Notes: generated by a model from the sequence alone, not told the origin. Shown: positions 51,184 through 60,588, counted from the first letter of the stretch. The stretch is DNA of 64,000 bases from Streptomyces coacervatus (GCF_029223485.1 NZ_JARHTP010000013.1:124001-188000), one strand, 5' to 3'. Numbers and translations: made by a program.

Positions 51184-52203
51184 GTGCCTGAGACCGAGCT
51201 GATGCAGCTCCCCGACATGCCGCTGCACGATCCGTTCATCGTCGCCGACAAAGCCACCCGCACGTACTACCTCTACACCTCCAACGACCCGTCCGTATCG
51301 GGCGTGGACGGCACCGGCACGATGGTCTACCGCAGTCACGACCTGCGCGGCTGGATGCGCCCCGTGGTGGTCTTCCTCGCCGCCGAGCAGAGCGGGATCT
51401 GGGCGACCGACGGCGGATGGGCGCCGGAAGTGCACGAACTGGGCGGCAGGTACTACCTGTTCACCACGCTGCACAACCAGGACAAGGCGCTTCCGGTGCC
51501 ACCGGCCAACCAATGGGGCACGCCGTTCCAGCTTCCGAACTACCTGCGCGGCACGATCACCGCCGTGTCCGACTCGCTGCTGGGTCCCTTCACCGCGGTC
51601 GACCCCGCGCGCCCCACCCCGCCCGAGAACCTGATGACCCTCGACGGCACGCTCCACGTCGACCGGTCCGGGCAGCCCTGGATGGTGTACGCGCACGAGT
51701 GGCTGCAGACCGTCGACGGCACCATGGAGGCGATCCGGCTGACCCCGGACCTGTCGGGAACCGTCGGAGATCCGGTCTTCCTGTTCAAGGCCTCGGACGC
51801 GTTCTGGATCAGCGAGCAGATCCCCGGCGGGGTCCCCCACCAGCTCCCGCCGTACATCACCGACGGCCCCCAGCTGTACCGCACCCCTGACGGGTCGCTG
51901 CTCATGCTGTGGTCGACGTACGAGAAGAACGTGGCCGGCAAGGACGGCACCGTCAGCGGCGGCTATGTGCAGACCTGGGCCGTCGCCGAGTCCGGCGAGA
52001 TCACCGGGCCGTGGCGGCAGCAGCGGCCGCTGGTCCGCGACGACAGCGGTCACGGCATGCTGTTCCGCACCTTCGACGAGCGGCTGATGATGGTCCTCCA
52101 CCGCCCCTTCGAGAACGCGCGAGGAAAGCTGTACGAGATGCAGCTCGTCGGCCATGAACTGCGGGTGCTGCGTCAGCGCACCGACCTCGACGGCGGCGGA
52201 TGA
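51184..52203 (+). CDS. GH43-like glycoside hydrolase
   Basis: The 339-residue cytosolic five-bladed beta-propeller enzyme starts at a GTG (MPETELMQLPDMPLHDPFIV). The first catalytic-type Asp is in LHDPFIV, then WAPEVHELGGRYYLF and LDGTLHVDRSG for the middle Asp, and a Glu region further on. It likely hydrolyses arabinofuranose, xylose or galactofuranose linkages. No signal peptide is present, so it acts on imported oligosaccharides. The ATG at 51202 is an alternative start. A strong hairpin follows the stop. Confidence 0.85.
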   Translation: MPETELMQLPDMPLHDPFIVADKATRTYYLYTSNDPSVSGVDGTGTMVYRSHDLRGWMRPVVVFLAAEQSGIWATDGGWAPEVHELGGRYYLFTTLHNQDKALPVPPANQWGTPFQLPNYLRGTITAVSDSLLGPFTAVDPARPTPPENLMTLDGTLHVDRSGQPWMVYAHEWLQTVDGTMEAIRLTPDLSGTVGDPVFLFKASDAFWISEQIPGGVPHQLPPYITDGPQLYRTPDGSLLMLWSTYEKNVAGKDGTVSGGYVQTWAVAESGEITGPWRQQRPLVRDDSGHGMLFRTFDERLMMVLHRPFENARGKLYEMQLVGHELRVLRQRTDLDGGG

Positions 52204-52216
52204 AGACAGAGCAGGT

Positions 52217-52248
52217 GTGGCCGTCCGGCGGCGATGCCGGACGGCCAC
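52217..52248. terminator. Bidirectional hairpin between convergent GH genes
   Basis: GTGGCCGTCCGGC (52217-52229) and GCCGGACGGCCAC (52236-52248) form a perfect 13-bp stem with a 6-nt GGCGAT loop. It lies between the rightward GH43-like and leftward secreted GH genes. No U-tract. Confidence 0.9.
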
Positions 52249-52265
52249 GTGTCTGAGCAGTGCCG

Positions 52266-54119
52266 TCAGCTCTTGCCGACGAGCCGCCAGATCTGGTTCT
52301 TCTTCGTGCTCAGCGCGCTCGCCGCGTCGCAGGTCCACTGGTGGATCAGCGCGCCGGGCGTGGTCGAGACGTTGGAGACGTCGACGCACTTGCCGCTGTG
52401 TACGGCGACCAGCTGGTAGTCCTTGCTGTTGCCGAGCGCGGTGACGGGGTTGAGGGTGAACTGCTGGTTGGTGGCGCCGTTACAGGTGTACTGGATGACG
52501 GCCGCCCCGTCGGCGGTGGACGCCCCGGAGACGTCGAGGCACTTGCCGCTCAGCTCGTTGACCACGGTGTAGGTGTTGGTCTTGCCGCTCACCGGCTTGA
52601 GGTCGAGCATCTGCTGGTAGCCGCCTTCACAGTTCCACTGCTGGTACTGGGTGCCGTTGGCGGTGCTTAGGTTGGTGTCGTCCAGGCACTGGCCGCTGTT
52701 CTCGCTGACCGCGACCGTGGAGACGGTGGTGTTGGACGGCGGCAGCAGGGTGACGGTGTAGCCGTCCTTGGTGTTCGTCCAGGGGAGGCTCACCGAGGCC
52801 GCGTTGTTGCTGACGTTCAGGGTGGTGTCGGAGATGGTCTCCGGGCCGGCCACCGCGGCGCCGTTGTTGTACGGGACGCGCTGGACGACCGCGCGGACCT
52901 GGCCGTTCTCCACCACCGAGGTGGTGTCGAGGCCGGTGAGGTTGACGGTGACGTTGCCGGTGTTGCCGTTGCTGCCGAGCAGCACCTTGGCGTTCTTCGC
53001 GGTGTTGTCCTTGGTGGCGAGGCCGTCGGTGCCGGAGCCGGGGGTGAGGCTGACGATGTTGCCGGTCTGGGAGCCGTAGTAGCGGTACATGAACCACTCG
53101 CCCAGGGGCAGGTACTGGCCCGCGCTGTTCTTGGTGAGCAGGTTCGCCTCGTCGTCGTGCAGAGCGGTGCCGGAGGCCCAGTTGCCCCGCAGACCGTCGG
53201 CGCCGGCCCGCTCCAGGCGGCCGATGAACCAGGCGCCGCCGCCGGGGTTCTGCTGGGAGAGCGCGGCGTACTCGTTGATCTGGTACGGGCGGGTGTTGGT
53301 CAGCCCCGCGGAGGCGAGGGTGGAGTTGGCGCTGGATACTCCCGGGACGGGGTCGGCGGGTTCGTCGTGCCAGCTGTAGATGTCGGGGGCGACGTTGTTG
53401 GCCTTGACGTAGTTGAGATACGTGGTCCACCAACCGTTGGAGGAGGTGGGCTGGCCGGCCATGCTGGGGCCGACGATGAGCTGGCCCGGGAACGCCGACC
53501 GGACGCGGGCGTAGAACCGCGACCACATCTGCAGGTACTGGCTCTGCGAGGGAGCCCAGAAACCCTTGCCGTCGGGCTCGTTCCACAGGTCCCACTCGAC
53601 GGTCATGTTGTTGGCTTTGACGTCGTTGATGAGCTGCGTGACGAAGTTGTCGAAATGCGTCCAGTCACCGTTGTCGCCGGGCCAGCCCTGGCTGGTGGTG
53701 CTGTCCGCGCCCCACAGGTCATGCGGCAGGATGACGAAGGTGCCGCCGAGGGCCGCGGTGCGCTTGTACTGGGCGAGCGTGGCGTTCCAGCGGGTCTGGT
53801 AGTCCGCGAGGCTGGTGCCGTAGCCGCCGCTGTTGAGCTGGGCACCGCCGGCCCGCATGAAGTGCCACTTGATGTCCTTGAAGAAGTGGTCCTGCGGGAG
53901 CGAGCCGTTCGGCGTCATGCCGTAGATCATTCCGGAGGCGTGGTACGTCGGGGCGCCTCCGGCGGTGGCGAAGTCGACGGTGACGCTCGTGTCCGCGGCC
54001 CGGGAGGGGGCGGCCGGTATCAGGGTCGTTGCCAGGGCGGTCAGGAGGACGGCGACGGACGAGACGGCCCGGCGCCTGATGCTTGTTGTGGGTCTGGGGA
54101 GGGTTGTGGGCGAATTCAT
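52266..54119 (-). CDS. Secreted clan GH-A glycoside hydrolase (GH39-like) with RICIN module
   Basis: The 617-residue protein has a twin-Arg/Sec-like signal (RRR and AVLLTALATTLIPAAPSRA, cleavage about residue 41). A TIM barrel follows with the acid/base Glu181 in WDLWNEPD and the nucleophile Glu283 in YQINEYAA. A beta-sandwich part lies at about 370-475. The C-terminal three-fold RICIN/CBM13 lectin (about 480-617) has QQW and HQW motifs. It is secreted and degrades a plant or microbial polysaccharide; GH39-type activities include xylosidase and others, so the substrate is not certain. It belongs to the locus with the sugar importer. Confidence 0.88.
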   Translation of the reverse strand: MNSPTTLPRPTTSIRRRAVSSVAVLLTALATTLIPAAPSRAADTSVTVDFATAGGAPTYHASGMIYGMTPNGSLPQDHFFKDIKWHFMRAGGAQLNSGGYGTSLADYQTRWNATLAQYKRTAALGGTFVILPHDLWGADSTTSQGWPGDNGDWTHFDNFVTQLINDVKANNMTVEWDLWNEPDGKGFWAPSQSQYLQMWSRFYARVRSAFPGQLIVGPSMAGQPTSSNGWWTTYLNYVKANNVAPDIYSWHDEPADPVPGVSSANSTLASAGLTNTRPYQINEYAALSQQNPGGGAWFIGRLERAGADGLRGNWASGTALHDDEANLLTKNSAGQYLPLGEWFMYRYYGSQTGNIVSLTPGSGTDGLATKDNTAKNAKVLLGSNGNTGNVTVNLTGLDTTSVVENGQVRAVVQRVPYNNGAAVAGPETISDTTLNVSNNAASVSLPWTNTKDGYTVTLLPPSNTTVSTVAVSENSGQCLDDTNLSTANGTQYQQWNCEGGYQQMLDLKPVSGKTNTYTVVNELSGKCLDVSGASTADGAAVIQYTCNGATNQQFTLNPVTALGNSKDYQLVAVHSGKCVDVSNVSTTPGALIHQWTCDAASALSTKKNQIWRLVGKS

Positions 54120-54143
54120 GGTGCGGCTCCTGGAGGGGGAGGA

Positions 54144-54165
54144 CCGGGGCTCGTGACGGCCCCGG
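54144..54165. terminator. Small GC-rich hairpin between two leftward GH genes
   Basis: CCGGGGC (54144-54150) and GCCCCGG (54159-54165) form a 7-bp stem with an 8-nt loop in the 67-nt gap between the cytosolic glucosidase gene and the secreted GH gene. It may attenuate transcription between them. Confidence 0.5.
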
Positions 54166-54186
54166 GGCTGTGTGGGAGGCGGCCGC

Positions 54187-55923
54187 TCAGCGGCCCTCTC
54201 GGTGGGCGTGTGCCTCGGCCAGCAGGAGGTAGCTGCTGGCGGTCCAGGTGTAGGCGCGGTCGCGAAGACCCGTGCCGGTGAGGGCGTCGAAGTTCTCGGC
54301 GAAACCGTGGGTCTCGCACAGGGCGCGGAAACGGGCGCTGATGTCGTCCGCCAGCCGGTGGTGGCCGGCCCGGCGCAGGCCGTCCTCGACGAGGACGGTG
54401 GCGGGGGCCCAGATCGGGCCGCGCCAGTAGCCGTCGGCGAGGTAGTGCGGCGAGGTGGTCAGTTCGGTGGCCAGGCCGTACGGCGTCAGATGGGCCTTGA
54501 CGTGGTCGGCCAGCGCGCTGCTGACCTCAACGGGCAGATGCTCGCCCAGCACGACGGGCATCAGGTCGAGGAGGCTGTCGCTGCTCCAGGTGTTCCCGGT
54601 GGCCACGCCCCGGGCGACGAACCGGTCATCGGTCCACAGCTGGTCGAGCAGCGCCGTCTGTATGTCCTCGGCCATCGCCGTCCACCGGCGCTCCTCGTCC
54701 GCCTTGCCCAACTCCCCTGCCAGACAGGCGAGTTCATGCAGCTGAAGGACGAGGAATGCGGCCAGGTCAGCGGTGACGACCACCCGCTCGGGGTCGAAGG
54801 TGGTGGCGTTGTCCCAGCCGCTGTCGTTGCCGTGCTGGTAGTAGGGAAGTTCGGCATCGGGGGCTCTTCGTGCGGTGAGCCAGAAGTCGGTCCAGCGCTC
54901 CAACCTGCCGTAGATGTCGGCCAGTTGGGCCTGGTCGGGAGGTGCCGGCAGGCGGCGGCGCAGATGGCCGAAGGCCCAGCCGTGGATGGGCGGCTTGACG
55001 AAGTTGTACAGGACCTCGGAGTGGGTGACCGAGTCGGGCAGGGCACCGCTGTCGTCCTGGTGGTCGAAGGGCAGGGCGAACTGGTCCAGGGCCAGTTCGG
55101 GGCAACCGGGCGCCAGGGCAAGGGCGTTGAAGCAGTGGTCCCAGCTCCAGACCTTGTCCATCCAGTGCTTGGACATCAGCACCGCGGGGCGGGTGACCAG
55201 GCCCGTCGGCCGTACGGTCGCCGACCACACGACGTAGGCGGCGAGTTCGGCCGCCGGTGTCCCGGACGAACGCCAGGGGGCCACCGCGTCCACGAAGTCC
55301 GCGAACGCGCCCCGCGCGGACTCCGCGATGTCGTCGAAGGTCGCCGAGGTCGCGTACGGCGGGCGGGAGGTGTCGAGTTCCTCGACCGCGATCTCCCAAC
55401 CGCCGCCCCCGTCCTGGGTGATGGCAAGACCGCGGTCGCCGCCGCCCAGGGCCTGGGCCCCGGCCGCCTCGGCGATGCTGCCGGACAGCACGGTGACGCG
55501 GTAACGGCGTCCGGTCTCGTACGACGTGAACACGTGCGCGTCCGCCGCCGGATCGTGGAAGAAGTACGTGCCGCTGAACGGGGTGAGGGTGTGCGCGGCG
55601 GCGAGGACGCCGAGGCCCAGGCCGCTCCCCCGCAGGCGTACGGTGTCCGGCGACTCGTAGGCGAGGTCGATGCGCCCGCTCTCGCCGATCCAGCTGAGCC
55701 GGCCCGGTGTTGCCTCGACGCGGGTCTCGGCGCGGTCGGCCGTCGTCGTGCCCAGGGGGACCATGCGCAGCACGGCGTGCATGCCGTTCTGGTGCGAGAC
55801 GAGATGGAGGTCCTCGGCGTATGTCTTCTCCGCCACCACGGGCGAGATGTCGAACCAGGATCCGTACGTGCTGAACGGGATGTCGTGGACGGAGAAGGCC
55901 GGGCCGGACGGGGCGGCGGTCAT
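54187..55923 (-). CDS. GH63/MGH1-like (alpha/alpha)6 glycoside hydrolase
   Basis: The 578-residue cytosolic enzyme has an N-terminal beta-sandwich (1-200) and an (alpha/alpha)6 barrel. Typical stretches are SKHWMDKVWSWDHCFNALAL, LPYYQHGNDSGWDNATTFD (catalytic Asp region), YWRGPIWAPATVLVEDGL and FAENFDALTGTG. Members include glucosidases and mannosylglycerate-type hydrolases. It probably breaks down oligosaccharides brought in by the neighbouring importer. The next upstream genes are the importer permeases on the same strand. Confidence 0.85.
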   Translation of the reverse strand: MTAAPSGPAFSVHDIPFSTYGSWFDISPVVAEKTYAEDLHLVSHQNGMHAVLRMVPLGTTTADRAETRVEATPGRLSWIGESGRIDLAYESPDTVRLRGSGLGLGVLAAAHTLTPFSGTYFFHDPAADAHVFTSYETGRRYRVTVLSGSIAEAAGAQALGGGDRGLAITQDGGGGWEIAVEELDTSRPPYATSATFDDIAESARGAFADFVDAVAPWRSSGTPAAELAAYVVWSATVRPTGLVTRPAVLMSKHWMDKVWSWDHCFNALALAPGCPELALDQFALPFDHQDDSGALPDSVTHSEVLYNFVKPPIHGWAFGHLRRRLPAPPDQAQLADIYGRLERWTDFWLTARRAPDAELPYYQHGNDSGWDNATTFDPERVVVTADLAAFLVLQLHELACLAGELGKADEERRWTAMAEDIQTALLDQLWTDDRFVARGVATGNTWSSDSLLDLMPVVLGEHLPVEVSSALADHVKAHLTPYGLATELTTSPHYLADGYWRGPIWAPATVLVEDGLRRAGHHRLADDISARFRALCETHGFAENFDALTGTGLRDRAYTWTASSYLLLAEAHAHREGR

Positions 55924-55962
55924 GGTGGCGTGACTCGTTTCTGGGGCAGGGGTAGCGGCCGA

Positions 55963-55978
55963 CTGACCAACTGGTCAG
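55963..55978. promoter_or_regulatory. 16-bp palindrome CTGACCA-AC-TGGTCAG
   Basis: Seven-bp arms flank a 2-bp centre, 40 bp upstream of the cytosolic glucosidase gene and just after the permease stop. With a 2-nt centre it is better as a protein-binding site than a terminator. It differs from the local LacI operator CGAACCGGTTCG. Confidence 0.45.
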
Positions 55979-55998
55979 CCGTTGTGGCGGGTTGGGGC

Positions 55999-56823
55999 TC
56001 AGTCCTTGACGGCTCCGGCGGTCACGCCGGCCGCGACGTAACGCTGGGCGAGGACGAGGATCACCGCGGCCGGCAGGGAGGCCACGACAGCGGTGGCCAT
56101 GATGGCGTTCCACTGCTGGTTGTTGTTGCCGATGTAGTGGTAGATGCCGAGGGTGATCGGCTCGTGGGTGCCGCCATTGACGAGGGTGCTGGCGAAGACG
56201 AAGTCGGACCAGGACCACAGGAAGGCGAACAGGGACACCGTGACCACGGCGTTGCGGCTCATCGGCAGCACGACGGACCAGAAGGTCCGCAGTGCCATTG
56301 CTCCGTCCATCTGCGCGGCCTGGAGCAGCTCGCCGGGGATGCCGGACATGAACGCCGTGAAGATCAGGACCGCGAACGGGACGGCGAGGGTGGAGTCGGC
56401 GACGATCAGGCCGGGGACGGACTGGAGCAGCCCGAGCTGGAGGTAGATGGCGTAGAAGCCCATCGCCATGATGATGCCGGGGATCATCTGCGCGGCCAGC
56501 AGGACGAAGCTCAGGATGCCGCCGCCGCGCGGGCGCAGCTTGGCCAGGGCGTAGCCGGCGGGCGCGGACAGGAGGACGGTCAGCAGGACGGTGCCCAGGC
56601 CGATGACCAGGCTGGTGCCGAGGTAGGGCAACTGCTCGTCCAGGACGGTGCGGTAGCCGGCCAGGGTGCCGTGCAGCGGGAGCAGGTCGGGTGGGCTCTT
56701 GCGCATGTCCTGGTCGCGGGTGAGGGACACGTTGAGCATCCAGTACACCGGGAAGAGCATGATCCCGGTCAGCACGACGCCGATCGTGGTCTTCACCCAC
56801 GTACGCCTGCGGATGCGGCTCAT
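55999..56823 (-). CDS. Carbohydrate ABC importer permease (MalG type)
   Basis: The 274-residue permease starts MSRIRRRTWVKTTIGVVLTG with six hydrophobic segments. The ATPase-contact EAA-like loop is LLQAAQMDGAMALRTFWSVVLPMS. It is coupled to the first permease gene by a 4-nt ATGA overlap. No ATPase gene is present, so it probably uses a shared ATPase such as MsiK, known for this class in Streptomyces. Confidence 0.92.
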   Translation of the reverse strand: MSRIRRRTWVKTTIGVVLTGIMLFPVYWMLNVSLTRDQDMRKSPPDLLPLHGTLAGYRTVLDEQLPYLGTSLVIGLGTVLLTVLLSAPAGYALAKLRPRGGGILSFVLLAAQMIPGIIMAMGFYAIYLQLGLLQSVPGLIVADSTLAVPFAVLIFTAFMSGIPGELLQAAQMDGAMALRTFWSVVLPMSRNAVVTVSLFAFLWSWSDFVFASTLVNGGTHEPITLGIYHYIGNNNQQWNAIMATAVVASLPAAVILVLAQRYVAAGVTAGAVKD

Positions 56824-57812
56824 GACAGGGCCTGCTTTCGCTGTACACGGACGTAGACCAGGCCGAAGACCAGGGCGGCGACCACCAGGAGGTTGCCGAC
56901 GGCCGCTCCCGGGCCGAAGGCCGGCAGGAGGTTGCCGAAGCCGAGCTGGTAGGACCAGGTGGCGAAGGTCGTGGAGGAGTCGGCCGGGCCGCCCTTGGTC
57001 ATGATCCAGATGATGTCGAAGACCTTGAGCGTGTAGACCAGCCCCAGCAGCAGGGTGATCGCGGACACCGGGCGCAGCAGCGGAAAGGTGATGCTCCAGA
57101 ACCGGCGCCAGGCGCCCGCCCCGTCCAGGGCTGCGGCCTCGTACAGGCCGGCCGGGATGGACTGCAGGCCGCTGTAGAGCACGACCAGGTTGAAGGGGAC
57201 GCCGATCCAGATGTTCGCGATGATCACCGAGGTGAGCGACCAGGACGGCGAGGTCAGCCAGTTCACCGGGGCGATGCCGACGGCGTGCAGGATGGCGTTG
57301 ACGATGCCCGAGTCGGTGTTGAGCATCCACGACCAGGTGGAGGCCGACACGATCAGCGGCAGCAGCCACGGTACGAGGAACAGGGCGCGCAGGGTCGCGG
57401 AGAGCCGGAAGTGCTGGTTGAAGAAAACCGCGAGGGCGAGCCCGATGGCGTACTGGAAGACCAGGCAGACGGCGGTGAAGACCGCAGTGTGGAGCAGGGC
57501 CGGGGCGAAGGTCGGGTCGTCGAGGACGGTGCGGTAGTTCGCCAGGCCGGTGAAGGGCGCGTCGCCCTGGACGAAGGAGCGGACGGTGTAGTTGCGCAGG
57601 CTCAGGTCGAGGTTGCGGTAGAGCGGATAGGCGTAGAAGAGGGCGAGGTAGAGGGTCACCGGGGCGAGGAATCCCCAGGCGGCCCACTGGGTGGAGACGG
57701 GCCGGCGGCGCCTCCGGCCGCGGGCCGGGGGCGGGGCGGCGGTGGCCGCCCCGTTCCGGACGCCCGCAGGCCGGTGGTCCGGCGGATGTGTCGTCTGCTT
57801 CATGGCGTTCAT
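56820..57812 (-). CDS. Carbohydrate ABC importer permease (MalF type)
   Basis: The 330-residue permease starts MNAMKQTTHPPDHRPAG, with a basic N-terminal stretch and six hydrophobic segments from about residue 45. The EAA loop is LYEAAALDGAGAWRRFWSITFPLL. An ATG nine nt downstream (57803) is an alternative. It lies 10 nt after the lipoprotein stop, so one operon. It forms the importer channel with the next permease. Confidence 0.92.
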   Translation of the reverse strand: MNAMKQTTHPPDHRPAGVRNGAATAAPPPARGRRRRRPVSTQWAAWGFLAPVTLYLALFYAYPLYRNLDLSLRNYTVRSFVQGDAPFTGLANYRTVLDDPTFAPALLHTAVFTAVCLVFQYAIGLALAVFFNQHFRLSATLRALFLVPWLLPLIVSASTWSWMLNTDSGIVNAILHAVGIAPVNWLTSPSWSLTSVIIANIWIGVPFNLVVLYSGLQSIPAGLYEAAALDGAGAWRRFWSITFPLLRPVSAITLLLGLVYTLKVFDIIWIMTKGGPADSSTTFATWSYQLGFGNLLPAFGPGAAVGNLLVVAALVFGLVYVRVQRKQALS

Positions 57813-57822
57813 CGGGCTGACG

Positions 57823-59070
57823 TCACTTGGCCGCGGACTGCGCCGAAGTGAGCGCGTCCTTGGGCGACTTGGACCCGCTGAGGGCGGACTGGACGGCCTT
57901 CCACATCTGCTCGGAGATCTTGGGGTACTTGGTGCCCAGGTCGTCACTGGTGCGGCCCTTCGCCGCCTTGACCGCGTCCACCCACGGCTTCAGCTCGGCG
58001 TTCGCGGCCACCTGCTTGACCTGGACCTCGCTGGTGGGAGCCACGTAGGACAGGGTGGTGTCGGTGGTGTTGAGGTTGTCGGTGCTGGTCAGGCAGGACA
58101 CCAGCTTCTGGGAGGTGGTGTAGCGGCCGGTGTCCTTCTGGACGGGGATGGTCACGAACTCGCCGCCGGTCGGGGCCGAGGCGTTGCCGCCCGTGGCGGC
58201 CGGGATGGGCAGCACGCCGTAGTCGAACCCGGCCTTCTTGGCGTTGGCTAGCTGCCAGGTGCCGTTCTCGCTGAACGCGTAGTCGCCGCTGGCGAACTCC
58301 TGCCAGCTGGTGGTCTGGGTGTTGTTGAGCACCGAGTTCGGGGCGTAGCCCTGCTTCAGCCAGTCCTTCCACAGGGAGAGCGCGGACACGGCCTGGGAGG
58401 AGTCGAGTGCGGTCAGCTTGGCGCCCGAGCCCCAGAACCAGGGCAGGAACTGGAAGCTGCCTTCCTCGGTGCCGATCGCCGAGAAGGTGATGCCCTTCTT
58501 GCCAGCCTTCTTGACCTTCGCGAGCGCCGCCGTCAGCGAATTCCAGTCCTTGACCGAGGAGATGTTGACCCCGGCCGTCTTCAGCACCTTCTTGTTGTAG
58601 TAGAGGGCAAGGGTGTTGGCGCCGATGGGCGTGCCGTAGGTCTTGCCGCCCGACTGGCCGGCCGCGAGCAGGTTGGGGTCGACCTTCGAGGTGTCCAGCT
58701 TGTTGTCGTCGGTCGTGGTGAGCACGCCCGCCTCGGCGAGGGTGGACACCACCGGGTTGTCGACGATGAGGACGTCCGGCGAATTGCCCTGCTGCGCGGC
58801 CAGCAGCGTCTTGTTGCCCAGATCGCTGGTGTCGAAGGCGGTCCGCTTGACCTTCACTCCGGCCTTGGTGCCGCACTGGTCCAGCAGCTTCGCCCAGGCC
58901 GAGGTCTTGTCGAACTGCGGGTACGGGTCCCAGAGGGTGTACGTCCCGCTGCCGGCGCCCTTGGTGTCGGTGCTGCCCGAGCCGGAGGAGCAGGCGGTGG
59001 CACTGACGGCCACGGCGAGTGCGGTCAGGGCTGCGGCGGTCAGACGGCGCTGTCTGGAGGAGCTGTTCAT
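57823..59070 (-). CDS. Sugar-binding lipoprotein of the ABC importer (SBP_bac_1 type)
   Basis: The 415-residue protein has a lipoprotein signal with SATAC (Cys27) and a Ser/Gly linker. The family 1 solute-binding domain has TYTLWDPYPQFDKTSAW, SPDVLIVDNPVVSTLAEAGVL, NTLALYYNKKVLKTAGV and WQEFASGDYAFSENGTW. It would bind an oligosaccharide at the cell surface. It starts the leftward importer operon, with a partial palindrome GTCGAGCGCTTCGAC (59151-59165) upstream that could be a degenerate operator. Confidence 0.93.
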   Translation of the reverse strand: MNSSSRQRRLTAAALTALAVAVSATACSSGSGSTDTKGAGSGTYTLWDPYPQFDKTSAWAKLLDQCGTKAGVKVKRTAFDTSDLGNKTLLAAQQGNSPDVLIVDNPVVSTLAEAGVLTTTDDNKLDTSKVDPNLLAAGQSGGKTYGTPIGANTLALYYNKKVLKTAGVNISSVKDWNSLTAALAKVKKAGKKGITFSAIGTEEGSFQFLPWFWGSGAKLTALDSSQAVSALSLWKDWLKQGYAPNSVLNNTQTTSWQEFASGDYAFSENGTWQLANAKKAGFDYGVLPIPAATGGNASAPTGGEFVTIPVQKDTGRYTTSQKLVSCLTSTDNLNTTDTTLSYVAPTSEVQVKQVAANAELKPWVDAVKAAKGRTSDDLGTKYPKISEQMWKAVQSALSGSKSPKDALTSAQSAAK

Positions 59071-59218
59071 TGCGAGGGTTCCTTTGTTTTGGGCATGCGG
59101 GTGCCGAGGGCACGGGGTGGTGAGGGAAAACGGGCACGGCGAACGGCGCTGTCGAGCGCTTCGACGTCCGGTGAGGTGAAAAGACCTACGTGAGGTGAGA
59201 GGTGTTACGTGGGTGCGG

Positions 59219-60232
59219 TCAGGGAGCCGTAGCGGGCCCGGTGCTGGCGCGGAGGGAGATCGGGGGTGCGAGGAGATGGTGCCGGGGCGCCGCGTCGGGA
59301 TGGTCGAGCCGCTCCACCAGCAGGTCGACGGCGCGTCGGCCCATCTCCTCGGCCGGTACGTCGGCCGCGGTGAGCTGCGGGGTCACCGTCTCCGCCCAGC
59401 GGCCGGCGACGACCCCGGTGACGGAGAAGTCGCGCGGTACATGGCGGCCGGCCTGGGCCAGCCCCCGGTAGAGGCCGCCGAGAGCGGCTTCGTTCAGGGT
59501 GACCAGGGCGGTGGTGGCCGGGTCGTCGTGCAGGATCTGTTCCAGGCAGGCCTGGCCGGACGCCGCGTCGTCCCCGCAGCAGTACGTCCGCACGGTCAGC
59601 CCGCGCTCGGCCGCGGCCTTGGTGAAGCCGTCCAGGCCGCGGTGCGCGGACTCGTAGCCGGCCCGCAGCAGCTGCTCGGGACGGTTGACGAAGGCAACCC
59701 GGCGGTGGCCGAGGTCCGCCAGGTGGTGGACGCAGGCCGCCGCCAGCGCGGTGTGGTCCAGGCCGACCCACCAGCCGCCCTCCGGGTGGGCGGTGCGGCC
59801 GATGGCGACTGAGGGGAAGGCCAGTTCGGCCAGGTGATCGACCCGGTCGTCCGCCAGCCTGATCTCCATCAGGATCGCGCCGTCGACCCGCCGCTCCCCC
59901 AGCAGCCGCTGGAACGAGCGGTCGCTGTCCACGCCGCTCGGGGAGAGCAGTACGTCGTAGTCGTAGGCCGCGGCGGCCTCCACCACGCTGCCGATGAAGT
60001 CGAGCTGCATGCCGGTGTAGTGGTTGCCGGCCGGCGGGAAGACCAGGCCGATCGTGTTGGTCCGGCCGTTGGCGAGGGCGCGGGCGCTGGCGTTGGGGCG
60101 GTAGCCCAGTTCGTCGATGACGTGCTGGATCTTCCGGCGGGTGTCGTCGGAGACCGGGCGCTTGCCGCTGAGCGCGTAGGAGACGGTGCTCCGCGAGACA
60201 CCGGCCCGCCGGGCGATCTCACCGATGTTCAC
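59219..60232 (-). CDS. LacI-family transcriptional regulator of the glycan locus
   Basis: The 337-residue regulator has helix-turn-helix NIGEIARRAGVSRSTVSYAL at 2-21 and hinge GYRPNASARALA, then a sugar-binding effector domain. Its gene is divergent from the large secreted GH gene. Four perfect CGAACCGGTTCG palindromes lie between them, the likely binding sites. It probably represses the GH and importer genes until the oligosaccharide inducer appears. Confidence 0.94.
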   Translation of the reverse strand: MNIGEIARRAGVSRSTVSYALSGKRPVSDDTRRKIQHVIDELGYRPNASARALANGRTNTIGLVFPPAGNHYTGMQLDFIGSVVEAAAAYDYDVLLSPSGVDSDRSFQRLLGERRVDGAILMEIRLADDRVDHLAELAFPSVAIGRTAHPEGGWWVGLDHTALAAACVHHLADLGHRRVAFVNRPEQLLRAGYESAHRGLDGFTKAAAERGLTVRTYCCGDDAASGQACLEQILHDDPATTALVTLNEAALGGLYRGLAQAGRHVPRDFSVTGVVAGRWAETVTPQLTAADVPAEEMGRRAVDLLVERLDHPDAAPRHHLLAPPISLRASTGPATAP

Positions 60233-60254
60233 GGGTGGCTCCTTGCTTGAGGTT

Positions 60255-60533
60255 CGAACCGGTTCGACTTCTCAATGGAGAGAGTACTCGCGGGCCGGGT
60301 GTCGAACCGGTTCGCGTGAAGTGAAGGTAGGAACCTCACCGAACGCCTGTCAACACCTCTGACGATACTTTCGCACCGGCGGAAGGTCCGGATTTCCTCG
60401 GGTCGGGGGGATTGCTGGCCAGGATTGCCGGTGTTAGCTTCCCCGAACCGGTTCGACGAAGTGATCGGAGCCGCCGACCCCTGCCAGCCGAACAGTTCCC
60501 TTGCTCGTGCGGCACTGCGATCGAACCGGTTCG
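60255..60533. promoter_or_regulatory. Four perfect CGAACCGGTTCG operators in the divergent region
   Basis: The 12-bp palindrome CGAACCGGTTCG occurs at 60255-60266, 60303-60314, 60444-60455 and 60522-60533, flanked in most cases by T/GA. Two lie on the LacI side and two on the GH side of this 356-bp region, allowing control of both genes and possible looping. The rest of 60233-60588 shows no gene. Confidence 0.9.
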
Positions 60534-60588
60534 ATCAGCCCGCAGCGCAGGTCGACCCTCCGCCACTCAAGGATTGAGGACGCAATCC

